Origin: CAWDMW01 sp963803575
GTDB lineage: Bacteria; Pseudomonadota; Alphaproteobacteria; Rickettsiales; UBA998
Assembly (NCBI GenBank): GCA_963803575.1
Contig: CAWDMW010000002.1
Span: 310,001 to 374,000, forward strand
Direction: 5' to 3'
Length of the DNA stretch: 64,000 bases
Shown: positions 52,357-60,903 of the stretch, piece after piece
Position numbering within the stretch: the first letter of the stretch is position 1
Layout: the number at the start of each line of letters is the position of its first letter
Program-made: the position numbers and the translations under genes
The notes under the pieces: generated by a model
Database searches by the model: none
Told to the model about the DNA's origin: nothing
Seen by the model: only the letters and a program-made list of their open reading frames with translations

Positions 52357-53199
52357 ATGTCACAGGTGATTGCATTTATGGGAGTGGCCGGAGCCAATGC
52401 GGATCTGGCCTGTCGTCAGGCGCAACCTTATATGGAGACACTGGCATTGCCGGGTTTCGAGGATGTGTTTGATGCTGTTGCTTCCGGTGATGCTACCTAT
52501 GGCATGATCCCTATCGAAAATTCACAAGCCGGACGGGTGGCAGAAATTCATAATCTGCTACCTGATACCGAGTTGCATATTGTGGGTGAGCATATCCAGC
52601 GTGTAGAGCATCATTTGTTGGTACCAAAAGGTGGCAGATTGGAAGAGGTGAAAGACGTATACTCTCACCCTCAGGCGCTGTTGCAATGCCGGCAATATCT
52701 ACGTAAGCATAGTTTACTCCCACACCCTCATTCCAACACAGCTGTGGCCGCGCAGGATGTGGCCACATGGAACGACCCAGCCAAAGCGGCGATTGCCTCT
52801 ACATTAGCGGCAGAATTATATGGACTGGATGTGGTAGCGTCTAACACTGAAGATGCACCAGATAATGTGACGGTGTTTGTGGTGATTGCCAAAGAACCAA
52901 CGGATCCGGAGCCGGATGAAGGCACGACACTCACGTCGCTGTTGTTTGAGTTACGCAATATTCCCGCAGCACTGTATAAAGCGGTTGGTGGGTTTGCCAC
53001 AAACGGTATTAATCTGGTGAAGCTGGAGAGTTATATCCGTGGCGGTGGTTCGGTAGAATCACAATTTTTTGTGACGTTTGAAGGGCATCCATCCAACCCT
53101 GCCGTGCAGCGTGCATTGGAAGAGTTAGGATTCTATTCCCGTAAAGTAAAAGTGCTGGGCGTGTATCTGGCTGATCCCAAGCGTTACGGGCTTGGTTAA
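52357..53199 (+). CDS. pheA: Prephenate dehydratase PheA
   Basis: 280 residues, preceded by an AAGGAGG site. The catalytic domain starts VIAFMGVAGANADLACRQ with the FDAVASGDATYGMIPIENS block; DNVTVFVVIAKE stands for the TRF motif. A C-terminal ACT domain (TSLLFELRNIPAALYKAVGGF) has ESYIRGG where phenylalanine is sensed in homologues. It makes phenylpyruvate for phenylalanine. Follows ManC by 21 bases, so possibly in one operon. Confidence 0.93.
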   Translation: MSQVIAFMGVAGANADLACRQAQPYMETLALPGFEDVFDAVASGDATYGMIPIENSQAGRVAEIHNLLPDTELHIVGEHIQRVEHHLLVPKGGRLEEVKDVYSHPQALLQCRQYLRKHSLLPHPHSNTAVAAQDVATWNDPAKAAIASTLAAELYGLDVVASNTEDAPDNVTVFVVIAKEPTDPEPDEGTTLTSLLFELRNIPAALYKAVGGFATNGINLVKLESYIRGGGSVESQFFVTFEGHPSNPAVQRALEELGFYSRKVKVLGVYLADPKRYGLG

Positions 53200-53251
53200 C
53201 TAAGGCGTATTGATGCTGCCTACAAGCTAACGCTTAGAAAAGTTTGGGTTT

Positions 53252-54283
53252 ATGGAAAATACACAATTAACATCTAAGCAGGATGCTGCGCTGCAAGAAT
53301 ACGCAAATTATGTGTATAAGCGTGTCAGTGAAGATATGAATGCGCTACCCAAGGAAGAGTATGGCGCTCCACATCTGATTATTATTGGTGAGACACATAT
53401 GGACTTGCCTTTATCCGAATCCATGGCAAGGGAACCTTCAATGGGTGCCGCATATGTACATGTGTCCACATTAAAGGCTGCAATAGATCGTTTTGGCCGT
53501 GATGAGGTGGTGTTCAGTGTAGAGTTACCACAAGAAGCGTTGCTTCAAGTGACTAATGCAATCAAGAATGGGGACGTACCCTATCACTATCAGAAAATGC
53601 CAGCTTACCACGCTGTAAAATACGCAGTCGATCAGGGGATAAGTCTGATAGGCATAGATGATTACGCTCATGATCTTCTGGATAAATTGCATGTGCCTGC
53701 GTCTGTAGATTATGAAAGATACACGCAAATCAATGAACGACGTGAACAGGCAATGAAGAACGGAATATTTGTCGGTGCCGGAGCCGTTAAGGATGGAGAA
53801 GCATCTATCGTTGTGCATGTTGGTGGGGTAGATCACTTATCTGGCTTTATGGATATTTCTGAAAAAGCAACCCTGGAAGAACGTGCGAACCGGGGTGAGT
53901 CAACGTTAGAGAAGCATTTTGACCGGGTGCATTATTACGATGCCACCGTGCCTATGCTGGAGCGAAAATTGTCACTGGGATCTTTGGTGGCGCGGGGTAA
54001 TGAAGCGGCGATAGGCCCATTAGATGAACAGCGCTTCCGTGAGCAGTCTGGTCATGACATGACTCGTTTTGATCCGCCACCAGAAGCAGGGTTTGATCTA
54101 GAGAATGTGGTGGAACGTGTCAATCGTGCAGCGCAATCATCGTCTGGTCTGCCCATGGAAGCATTACAAGAGATTCGTGATCTGTTACGGCGTGAGAATG
54201 TTTCCCCTGCACAAGAAGAGCAAACCCCATCCATGCCACCCGTGCCACAGATGAACCAGTCAGAGTCTTTGTTCAAACGTTAA
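53252..54283 (+). CDS. ChaN/TIKI-like protein of the EreA/TraB superfamily
   Basis: 343 residues, no signal peptide. PHLIIIGETHMDLPLSESM carries the GE-x-H motif and VVHVGGVDHLSGF the G-x-x-H motif that mark the erythromycin-esterase/ChaN/TIKI/TraB fold, with VVFSVELP at the expected strand between. Some members bind heme or are metalloproteases; no substrate can be named here. The C-terminal 60 residues are polar and Pro-rich. 44 bases before the PIF1-like gene. Confidence 0.55.
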   Translation: MENTQLTSKQDAALQEYANYVYKRVSEDMNALPKEEYGAPHLIIIGETHMDLPLSESMAREPSMGAAYVHVSTLKAAIDRFGRDEVVFSVELPQEALLQVTNAIKNGDVPYHYQKMPAYHAVKYAVDQGISLIGIDDYAHDLLDKLHVPASVDYERYTQINERREQAMKNGIFVGAGAVKDGEASIVVHVGGVDHLSGFMDISEKATLEERANRGESTLEKHFDRVHYYDATVPMLERKLSLGSLVARGNEAAIGPLDEQRFREQSGHDMTRFDPPPEAGFDLENVVERVNRAAQSSSGLPMEALQEIRDLLRRENVSPAQEEQTPSMPPVPQMNQSESLFKR

Positions 54284-54326
54284 GAAGACTTTGCGTTACG
54301 GGCGCGCTTGACTTATGGTGTAGCGT

Positions 54327-55892
54327 ATGAACCCTGTGACCTTCTGTGATTTCAATGATGCGCTGCACCTGATGCAGCATGGTACGCAACATCTGTTTAT
54401 CACCGGAAAGGCGGGTACGGGGAAATCTACGTTGCTGGCGCATTACAGTACGATTTGCGCGCGTAAACCGGTAATACTTGCGCCTACAGGCGTTGCAGCG
54501 CTGAATGTGGGTGGGCAGACGGTGCATAGCTTCTTCAAGTTTTTCCCGGATATGACGTTAGAGAAAATCCGTCGCCGTGAAGTGGAGCCGGAAGATCCGG
54601 AACTCTATCGCAAGTTACACACTATCATCATTGATGAAGTGTCGATGATGCGTGCGGATGTGCTGGATTGCGTGGATGAGTTTTTGCAAATTTATGGACG
54701 GGTGCCAGATGCCCCGTTTGGCGGCGTGCGAATGATCTTTATTGGTGACTTGTATCAGTTGCCACCCGTGGTGCCTCCCCGAGAGCGAAGCATCTTTCGT
54801 GGTCATTACATGACGCCGTACTTCTTTAGCGCGCATGTGATGCAAGCAATTGATCTGGAGATGGTGGAACTTGGCAAGGTGTATCGTCAGACGGATACCG
54901 CCTTTATTGAGTTGCTGAACCGGATTCGCAATAACCTTGTGACGGACGGTGACATTGAGCAGTTAAATGCACGCTGTCTGGATGATGAAACTCATGATGA
55001 AACCCAGGCAAAAGAAAGCGCGCTGATGATTCATCTGACGACGACCAATAAGCGTGCAGGTGCCATTAATCAGACGCATCTGGATGCACTGACGGGTAAG
55101 GGCTACACCAGTCATGCCATTATTGGTGAGCAGGTGGAGCAGGATGTTTATCCTACCTCCCATATGCTGCATTTTAAGATTGGTGCGCAGATTATGATGC
55201 TTAATAATGATACACGCCGTCGCTGGGTCAATGGGAGTTTGGGAGTGGTGAGGGATGTGCGCCATGATGAAAACGGTGAAGAATATGTGCTGGTGCAGAT
55301 TGAAGAGCAAGACGACCTTGTGGCCGTCTTTATGCATCACTGGGATATTTTCAATTTCACGCTGGAAGATGATGTGATTACGGCGGCACCGGTTGGCCAG
55401 TTTACGCAATATCCGTTTCGGCTGGCATGGGCAGTGACCATTCATAAAAGTCAGGGGAAAACCTTTGATACGGTGGTGATTGATATGGATAAGGGCGCGT
55501 TTGCCAGTGGACAAACCTACGTGGCACTTAGCCGATGCCGTTCGCTGAGTGGCATTTGGCTCAATACCCCTATTAGCCGCAAAGATATACGGTGTGACTG
55601 GCGAGTGCAGCGCTATATGGTGGCGTATTTGTGTCAGGAGGCGGATAAGCTTCAGTCACCCGCAGAGAAACGCACTTTACTGGAGGCAGCGATTGCACAG
55701 CAGGATCGTGTGCAGATTACTTACGTGAAAGCGAGTGATCCGGAATGTATGGTGCGGGTGATACGTCCGCTGATGCTGGGGGAGCAGCACTATAAACAGC
55801 ATGGTTTTGAAGGGGTGCGAGCCTATTGTGAATTACGGCAGGAAGAGCGCACCTTTCGGCTGGAGCGTGTGTTGAAGGTGGAAGCACTATAA
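54327..55892 (+). CDS. PIF1/RecD2-like ATP-dependent DNA helicase
   Basis: 521 residues, superfamily 1B helicase: Walker A FITGKAGTGKSTLL near residue 24-37, LAPTGVAALNVGGQTVHSFF (motif Ia), IIDEVSMMRAD (Walker B) and IFIGDLYQLPPVV (motif III). Near the C-terminus lie AWAVTIHKSQGKTFD and YVALSRCRSLSGIWL (motifs V and VI). PIF1-type helicases unwind 5'-3' and resolve structured DNA such as G-quadruplexes. A ~100-residue C-terminal WYL-like extension (VQITYVKASDPECMVRVIRPLMLGE) is visible. Confidence 0.88.
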   Translation: MNPVTFCDFNDALHLMQHGTQHLFITGKAGTGKSTLLAHYSTICARKPVILAPTGVAALNVGGQTVHSFFKFFPDMTLEKIRRREVEPEDPELYRKLHTIIIDEVSMMRADVLDCVDEFLQIYGRVPDAPFGGVRMIFIGDLYQLPPVVPPRERSIFRGHYMTPYFFSAHVMQAIDLEMVELGKVYRQTDTAFIELLNRIRNNLVTDGDIEQLNARCLDDETHDETQAKESALMIHLTTTNKRAGAINQTHLDALTGKGYTSHAIIGEQVEQDVYPTSHMLHFKIGAQIMMLNNDTRRRWVNGSLGVVRDVRHDENGEEYVLVQIEEQDDLVAVFMHHWDIFNFTLEDDVITAAPVGQFTQYPFRLAWAVTIHKSQGKTFDTVVIDMDKGAFASGQTYVALSRCRSLSGIWLNTPISRKDIRCDWRVQRYMVAYLCQEADKLQSPAEKRTLLEAAIAQQDRVQITYVKASDPECMVRVIRPLMLGEQHYKQHGFEGVRAYCELRQEERTFRLERVLKVEAL

Positions 55893-55902
55893 CGTGACGG
55901 AT

Positions 55903-55934
55903 AAAAAGAAACCTTCCTCAAGTGAGGAAGGTTT
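55903..55934 (-). terminator. Rho-independent terminator
   Basis: AAACCTTCCTCA (55909-55920) pairs with TGAGGAAGGTTT (55923-55934) over 12 bases with a two-base loop; T's follow on minus. It ends the 55940 gene and lies right after the PIF1-like gene. Confidence 0.85.
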
Positions 55935-55939
55935 GAGGG

Positions 55940-56146
55940 TTATGCTGCTGCCGGAGGTGGATCTGGTTGCGGTGGAGTTGGTTCTGGGGGATCCGGGTCT
56001 GGATCCGGTGCAGGTGCTACACCTGGAAATAAAATGATAAGGTTATCATCATTGTCTCCACCATTTTCAAATAAAGTCATGTCTTTATGGTTGGCACAAG
56101 TATATGCCAAAACTAAATATGATTTCCCAATAATTTTTATAATCAT
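55940..56146 (-). CDS. Very small Pro/Asp-rich hypothetical protein
   Basis: 68 residues with a compact N-terminal part (MIIKIIGKSYLVLAYTCANH) and an acidic, proline-rich tail of APDPDPDPPEP-like units ending AAA. No family recognised; the tail is probably disordered. The strong terminator just beyond the stop favours a real short transcript, but the tail could be low-complexity chance coding. Confidence 0.4.
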   Translation of the reverse strand: MIIKIIGKSYLVLAYTCANHKDMTLFENGGDNDDNLIILFPGVAPAPDPDPDPPEPTPPQPDPPPAAA

Positions 56147-56228
56147 TGGTAATCAAGGTAAACTTTCATGTTACAGTAAAAACTACAGAAAGTCTATTGG
56201 GTAAGACATGCTTGTTAAACAATATGAC

Positions 56229-58016
56229 TCATTCTTGCGGTTTTTCCTTCATCCACCATGTGTCAAAGCCGCGATCATAGGCGGGGCGGGTGTCGGGGAT
56301 GCCGAATATGTCCCAGTAGGCCATGCGAAAATTGAAGATAGAGAAATGCGGAATCACGATATGTTCATGCAGCAGGATGCGATCCAGCGCATGAGCGGCA
56401 TGCAGCAATGCATCATAGCTGCTGGCATTGGTGATGCGCTCAACGATGTGATCTACTGCCTCGCTGCAATAGCCAGACATATTCTGCCCACCTTCAATAT
56501 CCGCTTGCGAGCAGTGCCAGTAACCCTTTTGTTCATTGCCGGGGAAATGCAAATTCATGTTCCACCATACGGAGGTGATGTCATAATCGAAAGTTTGCAT
56601 TCGCATTTGATATTGGGATTCATCGACATTGCGGAAGGTGGCCTTAATGCCCAGAATCAGCAGGTTGCGCTTCATCGCCAGCACCAGCCGTTGCAGGGAT
56701 GCCTGACGTGAGAGAAATTCAATGGTCAGTGGCTCACCTGTTGCCTGATGCACACGTACCCCATCCTTTATAATCCATCCTGCTTCTTTCAGTAACTTAT
56801 CTGCACGTATGAGTTGTGCGCGAATGAAGCCGCTTGCGTCACTTACGGGTGGTGCGTAAATGTCCGTGTAGATGGCGGGGGGGAGTGTCTCACGAAACGG
56901 AGCCAGCAAGGCTTGTTCTTCTTCTGAAGGTAATTCTGTGGCAGCGAAAGGGGTGTTTTGAAAGAAGCTGGTGTTGCGGCTATACGCGTCATAAAATAGC
57001 GTGCGGTTCATCCACTCAAAGTCAAAGGTCAGGCCAATGGCTTCACGCACGCGCCTGTCTGCGAATTTTGCTTTACGTACGTTGAAGATGAATGCCTGCA
57101 TTCCACGTGGAATTTTATGCGGTGTTTCGTCAATGATGACATCGCCTGCTTTGACTGCAGGAAAGTCATAACTTTTTGCCCAGCGCCGTGCGACATATTC
57201 TTCACGCATATCATAGGCACCTGCTTTGAATGCTTCCATGGCTACGGTTTCGTCGCGGTAGACATCATAGCGGATTTCATCAAAATTATAATAGCCTTTG
57301 CGCGTGGGTAAGTCCTTTGCCCAGTAATCTTCTACCCGTTTGTAGGTGATGGAGCGTCCTGTATCAATAGCTTTCACTGTGTAAGCACCAGAGGTGAGCG
57401 GGGTGACGTGGGCGCTATCGTCAAAATCGTGCTTGGCATAAAACGCCTTGGAGAGTACGGGCAGGCTTGCCAGCATGAACGGAAGCTCACGGTTAGTGTC
57501 TGTAGTGAAGTGAAACCGTATGGTGGTGGTGGTGAGTATTTCTGCGCGGTCTATTTCTTTAAACCGTAACTTATAGGCGGGGTGGCCTTTCTCTTTGAGC
57601 GTGTTGAAGGAGAATGCAATATCTTCTGCGGTAACGCGGGAGCCGTCATGAAAGCGCGCGCGTGCATCCAGTGTGAAGGTGATGGAGCGTTTATCATCTG
57701 CCAGCTTCACGGATGTTGCCACTAACGGGTAATAGGTTTGGGCTTCATCCAGTGACGGTGTCATGAGGGTATCATAGAGCAACGTGATGGCAGGTGCTGC
57801 AATGCCTTTGAGCGTGAACGGGTTGAGGGAATCAAAGGCAAAGGGGTAAGCCATTTTCACCGTGCCACCTTTGGGGGCATCAGGGTTTACATAGTCGAAA
57901 TGACTGAAATTAGCTGGATATTTTGCATCGCCAAACAGGCTTAAGCTATGGTTTGCATGGGCTTGCGTAGTGATTATCAGGCAGACACATAGCAGAAGAA
58001 GAGAGAGTTGTTTCAT
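56229..58016 (-). CDS. yejA: Peptide ABC transporter substrate-binding protein YejA
   Basis: 595 residues. Signal peptide MKQLSLLLLCVCLIITTQAHA, then SLSLFGDAKYPANFSHFDYVNPDAPKGGTV, the YejA hallmark, and the periplasmic binding protein family 5 core (SITFTLDARARFHDGSRVTAEDI). Feeds peptides to YejBEF. The transporter genes are ~48 kb away at 4285-8004, instead of the usual contiguous operon. Confidence 0.93.
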   Translation of the reverse strand: MKQLSLLLLCVCLIITTQAHANHSLSLFGDAKYPANFSHFDYVNPDAPKGGTVKMAYPFAFDSLNPFTLKGIAAPAITLLYDTLMTPSLDEAQTYYPLVATSVKLADDKRSITFTLDARARFHDGSRVTAEDIAFSFNTLKEKGHPAYKLRFKEIDRAEILTTTTIRFHFTTDTNRELPFMLASLPVLSKAFYAKHDFDDSAHVTPLTSGAYTVKAIDTGRSITYKRVEDYWAKDLPTRKGYYNFDEIRYDVYRDETVAMEAFKAGAYDMREEYVARRWAKSYDFPAVKAGDVIIDETPHKIPRGMQAFIFNVRKAKFADRRVREAIGLTFDFEWMNRTLFYDAYSRNTSFFQNTPFAATELPSEEEQALLAPFRETLPPAIYTDIYAPPVSDASGFIRAQLIRADKLLKEAGWIIKDGVRVHQATGEPLTIEFLSRQASLQRLVLAMKRNLLILGIKATFRNVDESQYQMRMQTFDYDITSVWWNMNLHFPGNEQKGYWHCSQADIEGGQNMSGYCSEAVDHIVERITNASSYDALLHAAHALDRILLHEHIVIPHFSIFNFRMAYWDIFGIPDTRPAYDRGFDTWWMKEKPQE

Positions 58017-58055
58017 GGGCGTGACTATAGGTAATTGGTCGGCAGCTTTCCAGCC

Positions 58056-60200
58056 TTATTGTGCGGATGGAGTCTTGGTGCCAGTGCGGCTGACGGCGCG
58101 GCGTTTGCGTTTTTCGCGTGCCAGTGCTTTGCCACGGCCAGACAGGCTGGGGTTTTCAATGAAATAGCGATGTGCAGAGAATCCTTCTTTGGCCTCTGCC
58201 CTGTAGTACGTGCCGTCAGATTGCAGCAGCCAGCTATGGGTATCATCTTTGAGATTCGCCATCATAATCTGATCGAGTATCTGGGCATGAACCGTGGCAT
58301 TCGTAATAGGAACCAGCGTTTCCACTCGCCAGTCCAGATTGCGTGGCATGATGTCGGCGGAACCAATATAGACGCGGGCTTTGGTGGAGGGCAGGCCGGA
58401 GCCATCACCGAAGCAGTAAATGCGGGAATGTTCCAGAAACCGCCCGACAATACTCTTCACACGGATATTTTCAGACAGGCCAGCCACGCCTGGACGCAGG
58501 CAACATATGCCACGCACGACCAGATCAATTTGCACCCCTGCCTGCGCGGCAGCATATAGCGCATCAATGATTTCCGAGTCTACCAGTGAGTTCATCTTTG
58601 CCCAGATGGCGGCAGGTTTACCTGATTGCACGTAAGCCGTTTCTGCGTGAATGAGCTTGAGCAGCCCTAAGCGCAAATGTTCCGGCGCGGGTAGCAAGTG
58701 GTGATAATCTGTCGGATTGCCATAGCCGGTGATATGGTTGAACAGATAATGTGCTTCCTGCGCTAGTTCGCCGTTACAGGTGAAATACGACAGATCAGTG
58801 TAAATTTTGGCCGTAATAGGGTGATAATTGCCTGTGCCGAAATGGACGTAAGACACCAGTAAATCATTTTCCCGCCTCACGACAATAGAAATTTTTGCAT
58901 GGGTTTTAATGGTGACAAACCCGTACACGACCTGTACCCCCGCACGTTCCAGATCACGTGCCCAGCGTATGTTGGCTTCTTCATCGAAACGGGCGCGCAG
59001 TTCCACCAGTGCAGTCACGGATTTTCCTTTCTCTGCGGCGCGTATGAGAGTGCGTACAATGGGGGAATCATCACTGGTGCGGTAGAGCGTTTGTTTGATG
59101 GAAATAACGTCGGGGTCTTCTGCTGCCTGATGCAGGAATTGTACTACCACGTCAAAACTTTCATAAGGGTGGTGGACGATAATGTCTTTAGCAGCAATGG
59201 CAGCGAAGCAATCCCCGTTATATTCGGTAATGCGTTCAGGGAAGCGTACATCGTAAGGTGCAAATTTGAGTTCAGGGCGATCCAGTTTGTGCAACTCTTT
59301 CAGGTCTGACAGCCCGATCATGCCTTCCATTTCATGGACATATTGCACATCCGTTTCCATATGCCCCATGAAGAGCTGCGCCAGATGGGGAGAGACGGGT
59401 TTAAGGGTTTTGACACGGATGACCCGCCCACGACGGCGTTGCTTCACGGCATGTTCATAGTTTTGCAACAGGTCTTCTGCGTCTTCTTCCACTTCCAGAT
59501 CACTATCACGGACAATGCGGAAAATAGCGCTATCCATTACGGAAAACCCCGGGAAAAGCAGGCTGGCAAACCGCGCCGTGATGGCTTCCAGCGGGATGAT
59601 GTGTATGCCGCTTAACGTGCTTAATTCAAAGAAGCGGTCTAGTTTATGGGGCAGAGGCAGTACGGCATTGAGCAGCTTGCCTGTTTTCTGGTTACGTAAC
59701 TCGAACACCTGTGCCAGCCCAAGGTTGGGTAGGAACGGGAATGGATGTGCGGGATCAATGGCAATGGGACTAAGTGCCGGAAAGATGGTGGCCAGAAACA
59801 GCATTTCTAATGTGGCCAGCTGTTCTTCGTTTAAGTCGTCAGGTGTGGTGATATATATTTGTTCTTTAGCAAGCGCATCTTTCAGCGCCATCCAGCATTC
59901 TTGTTGCTTTTCCAGCAAAGCGCGCATCTTGACATTAATTGCGCGCAATTGCTGCATGGGACTCATGCCATCATCACTGACTGCGGTGACGTGACGGCGT
60001 ACCTGATCTTTCAGCCCGGCAATGCGTACCATGGTAAACTCATCCAGATTACTGGCAGAAATGGCCAGAAACATCAGCCGTTCCAGTAATGGGTTGGATG
60101 GGTTATTCCCTTCTGCCAGCACACGGAAGTTGAACTCCAGTGAGGATAACTCACGATTCAGGTAACGTGCGCAGGGCGTATTTGTCGGTGGGGTGATCAT
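58056..60200 (-). CDS. ppk: Polyphosphate kinase PPK1
   Basis: 714 residues. N-terminal domain RYLNRELSSLEFNFRVLAEGNNPSNPLLERLMFLA, then the phospholipase D-like halves; the autophosphorylated His is in YVHFGTGNYHPITAKIYTDLS, and the second His block IYCFGDGSG...VYIGSADIMPRNLDWRVE is intact. It makes inorganic polyphosphate from ATP at the membrane. Its end lies close to the yejA start, same strand. The gene was not seen with ppx here. Confidence 0.95.
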   Translation of the reverse strand: MITPPTNTPCARYLNRELSSLEFNFRVLAEGNNPSNPLLERLMFLAISASNLDEFTMVRIAGLKDQVRRHVTAVSDDGMSPMQQLRAINVKMRALLEKQQECWMALKDALAKEQIYITTPDDLNEEQLATLEMLFLATIFPALSPIAIDPAHPFPFLPNLGLAQVFELRNQKTGKLLNAVLPLPHKLDRFFELSTLSGIHIIPLEAITARFASLLFPGFSVMDSAIFRIVRDSDLEVEEDAEDLLQNYEHAVKQRRRGRVIRVKTLKPVSPHLAQLFMGHMETDVQYVHEMEGMIGLSDLKELHKLDRPELKFAPYDVRFPERITEYNGDCFAAIAAKDIIVHHPYESFDVVVQFLHQAAEDPDVISIKQTLYRTSDDSPIVRTLIRAAEKGKSVTALVELRARFDEEANIRWARDLERAGVQVVYGFVTIKTHAKISIVVRRENDLLVSYVHFGTGNYHPITAKIYTDLSYFTCNGELAQEAHYLFNHITGYGNPTDYHHLLPAPEHLRLGLLKLIHAETAYVQSGKPAAIWAKMNSLVDSEIIDALYAAAQAGVQIDLVVRGICCLRPGVAGLSENIRVKSIVGRFLEHSRIYCFGDGSGLPSTKARVYIGSADIMPRNLDWRVETLVPITNATVHAQILDQIMMANLKDDTHSWLLQSDGTYYRAEAKEGFSAHRYFIENPSLSGRGKALAREKRKRRAVSRTGTKTPSAQ

Positions 60201-60333
60201 ACCGCAATTGTGCTACAAAGCCAGCGATTCACGCAAGCGTTATTTCGTTTGCGCAGGTTACAAAAGTCTTTGCTATTGACAGGAAGGTTAATAATCCTGT
60301 AACAAGGTTGTGTTGTTTATATTTGGAAAGACT

Positions 60334-60729
60334 ATGTCTTTACTACCACATAGAGGTTTGGCGTCTAGAGTTCTAGCTTGTATTGATTTGAACGTAGTCC
60401 TTCCCCGCGATAAGCGAGAATGGATTACTGACGATCCCGCAGCTGCACGGCAACTGCTTGAAAGGAAATTAGGCTTGTGCCTAAGCTCTGAAAACGGAGT
60501 TGTTGGGGGTGCCGGGGGTTTCTACTTTCAGCGATGGAGGGGAGACGCGACTGCGGATGAAGATGATGGAAGCACTCGTGAAATTTCTTTAGAGGAAATT
60601 TCCGAGGTTCTCCAAAGTCTCGAAGCAGACGGTTGGAGAGTTCCGCTGGTTGAAGAATACACCCCCTCAACCGAGGAATACGATATATATTGTCCCCCGA
60701 CAGTAGTGTTCCATTTTTTCGTTAGATAA
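60334..60729 (+). CDS. Small hypothetical protein (131 aa)
   Basis: From the ATG at 60334 (MSLLPHRGLASRVLACIDLN); 60310 is an alternative start. No family recognised. Acidic, with a Gly-rich turn (GVVGGAGGFYFQRWRG) and an amphipathic ISLEEISEVLQSLEADGW segment. It has its own terminator. A TTGACA-like element is found upstream near 60276, but a clear -10 is not seen. Confidence 0.55.
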   Translation: MSLLPHRGLASRVLACIDLNVVLPRDKREWITDDPAAARQLLERKLGLCLSSENGVVGGAGGFYFQRWRGDATADEDDGSTREISLEEISEVLQSLEADGWRVPLVEEYTPSTEEYDIYCPPTVVFHFFVR

Positions 60730-60749
60730 GTGGAGCATCGTTATACTAA

Positions 60750-60788
60750 AAGGAGCTTTGACCATAAGGTTTAGGCTCCTTATTTTTG
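60750..60788 (+). terminator. Rho-independent terminator
   Basis: AAGGAGC (60750-60756) pairs with GCTCCTT (60775-60781), followed by a T run. Confidence 0.78.
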
Positions 60789-60903
60789 TCTGCTGATTGT
60801 TACGAATATTGCCCTTGCGCTGATTGGGTAAATCGGGTTAGGTGCTGTTGATCTAACCTTTGCGCCTTAGTCATCTATGCGCTGTTCCCTTGTTTTGAAA
60901 CGT

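Noticed and set aside
56229..56711. Plus-strand open frame opposite yejA
   Set aside because: Lies entirely inside the clear yejA coding frame, so it is a shadow.
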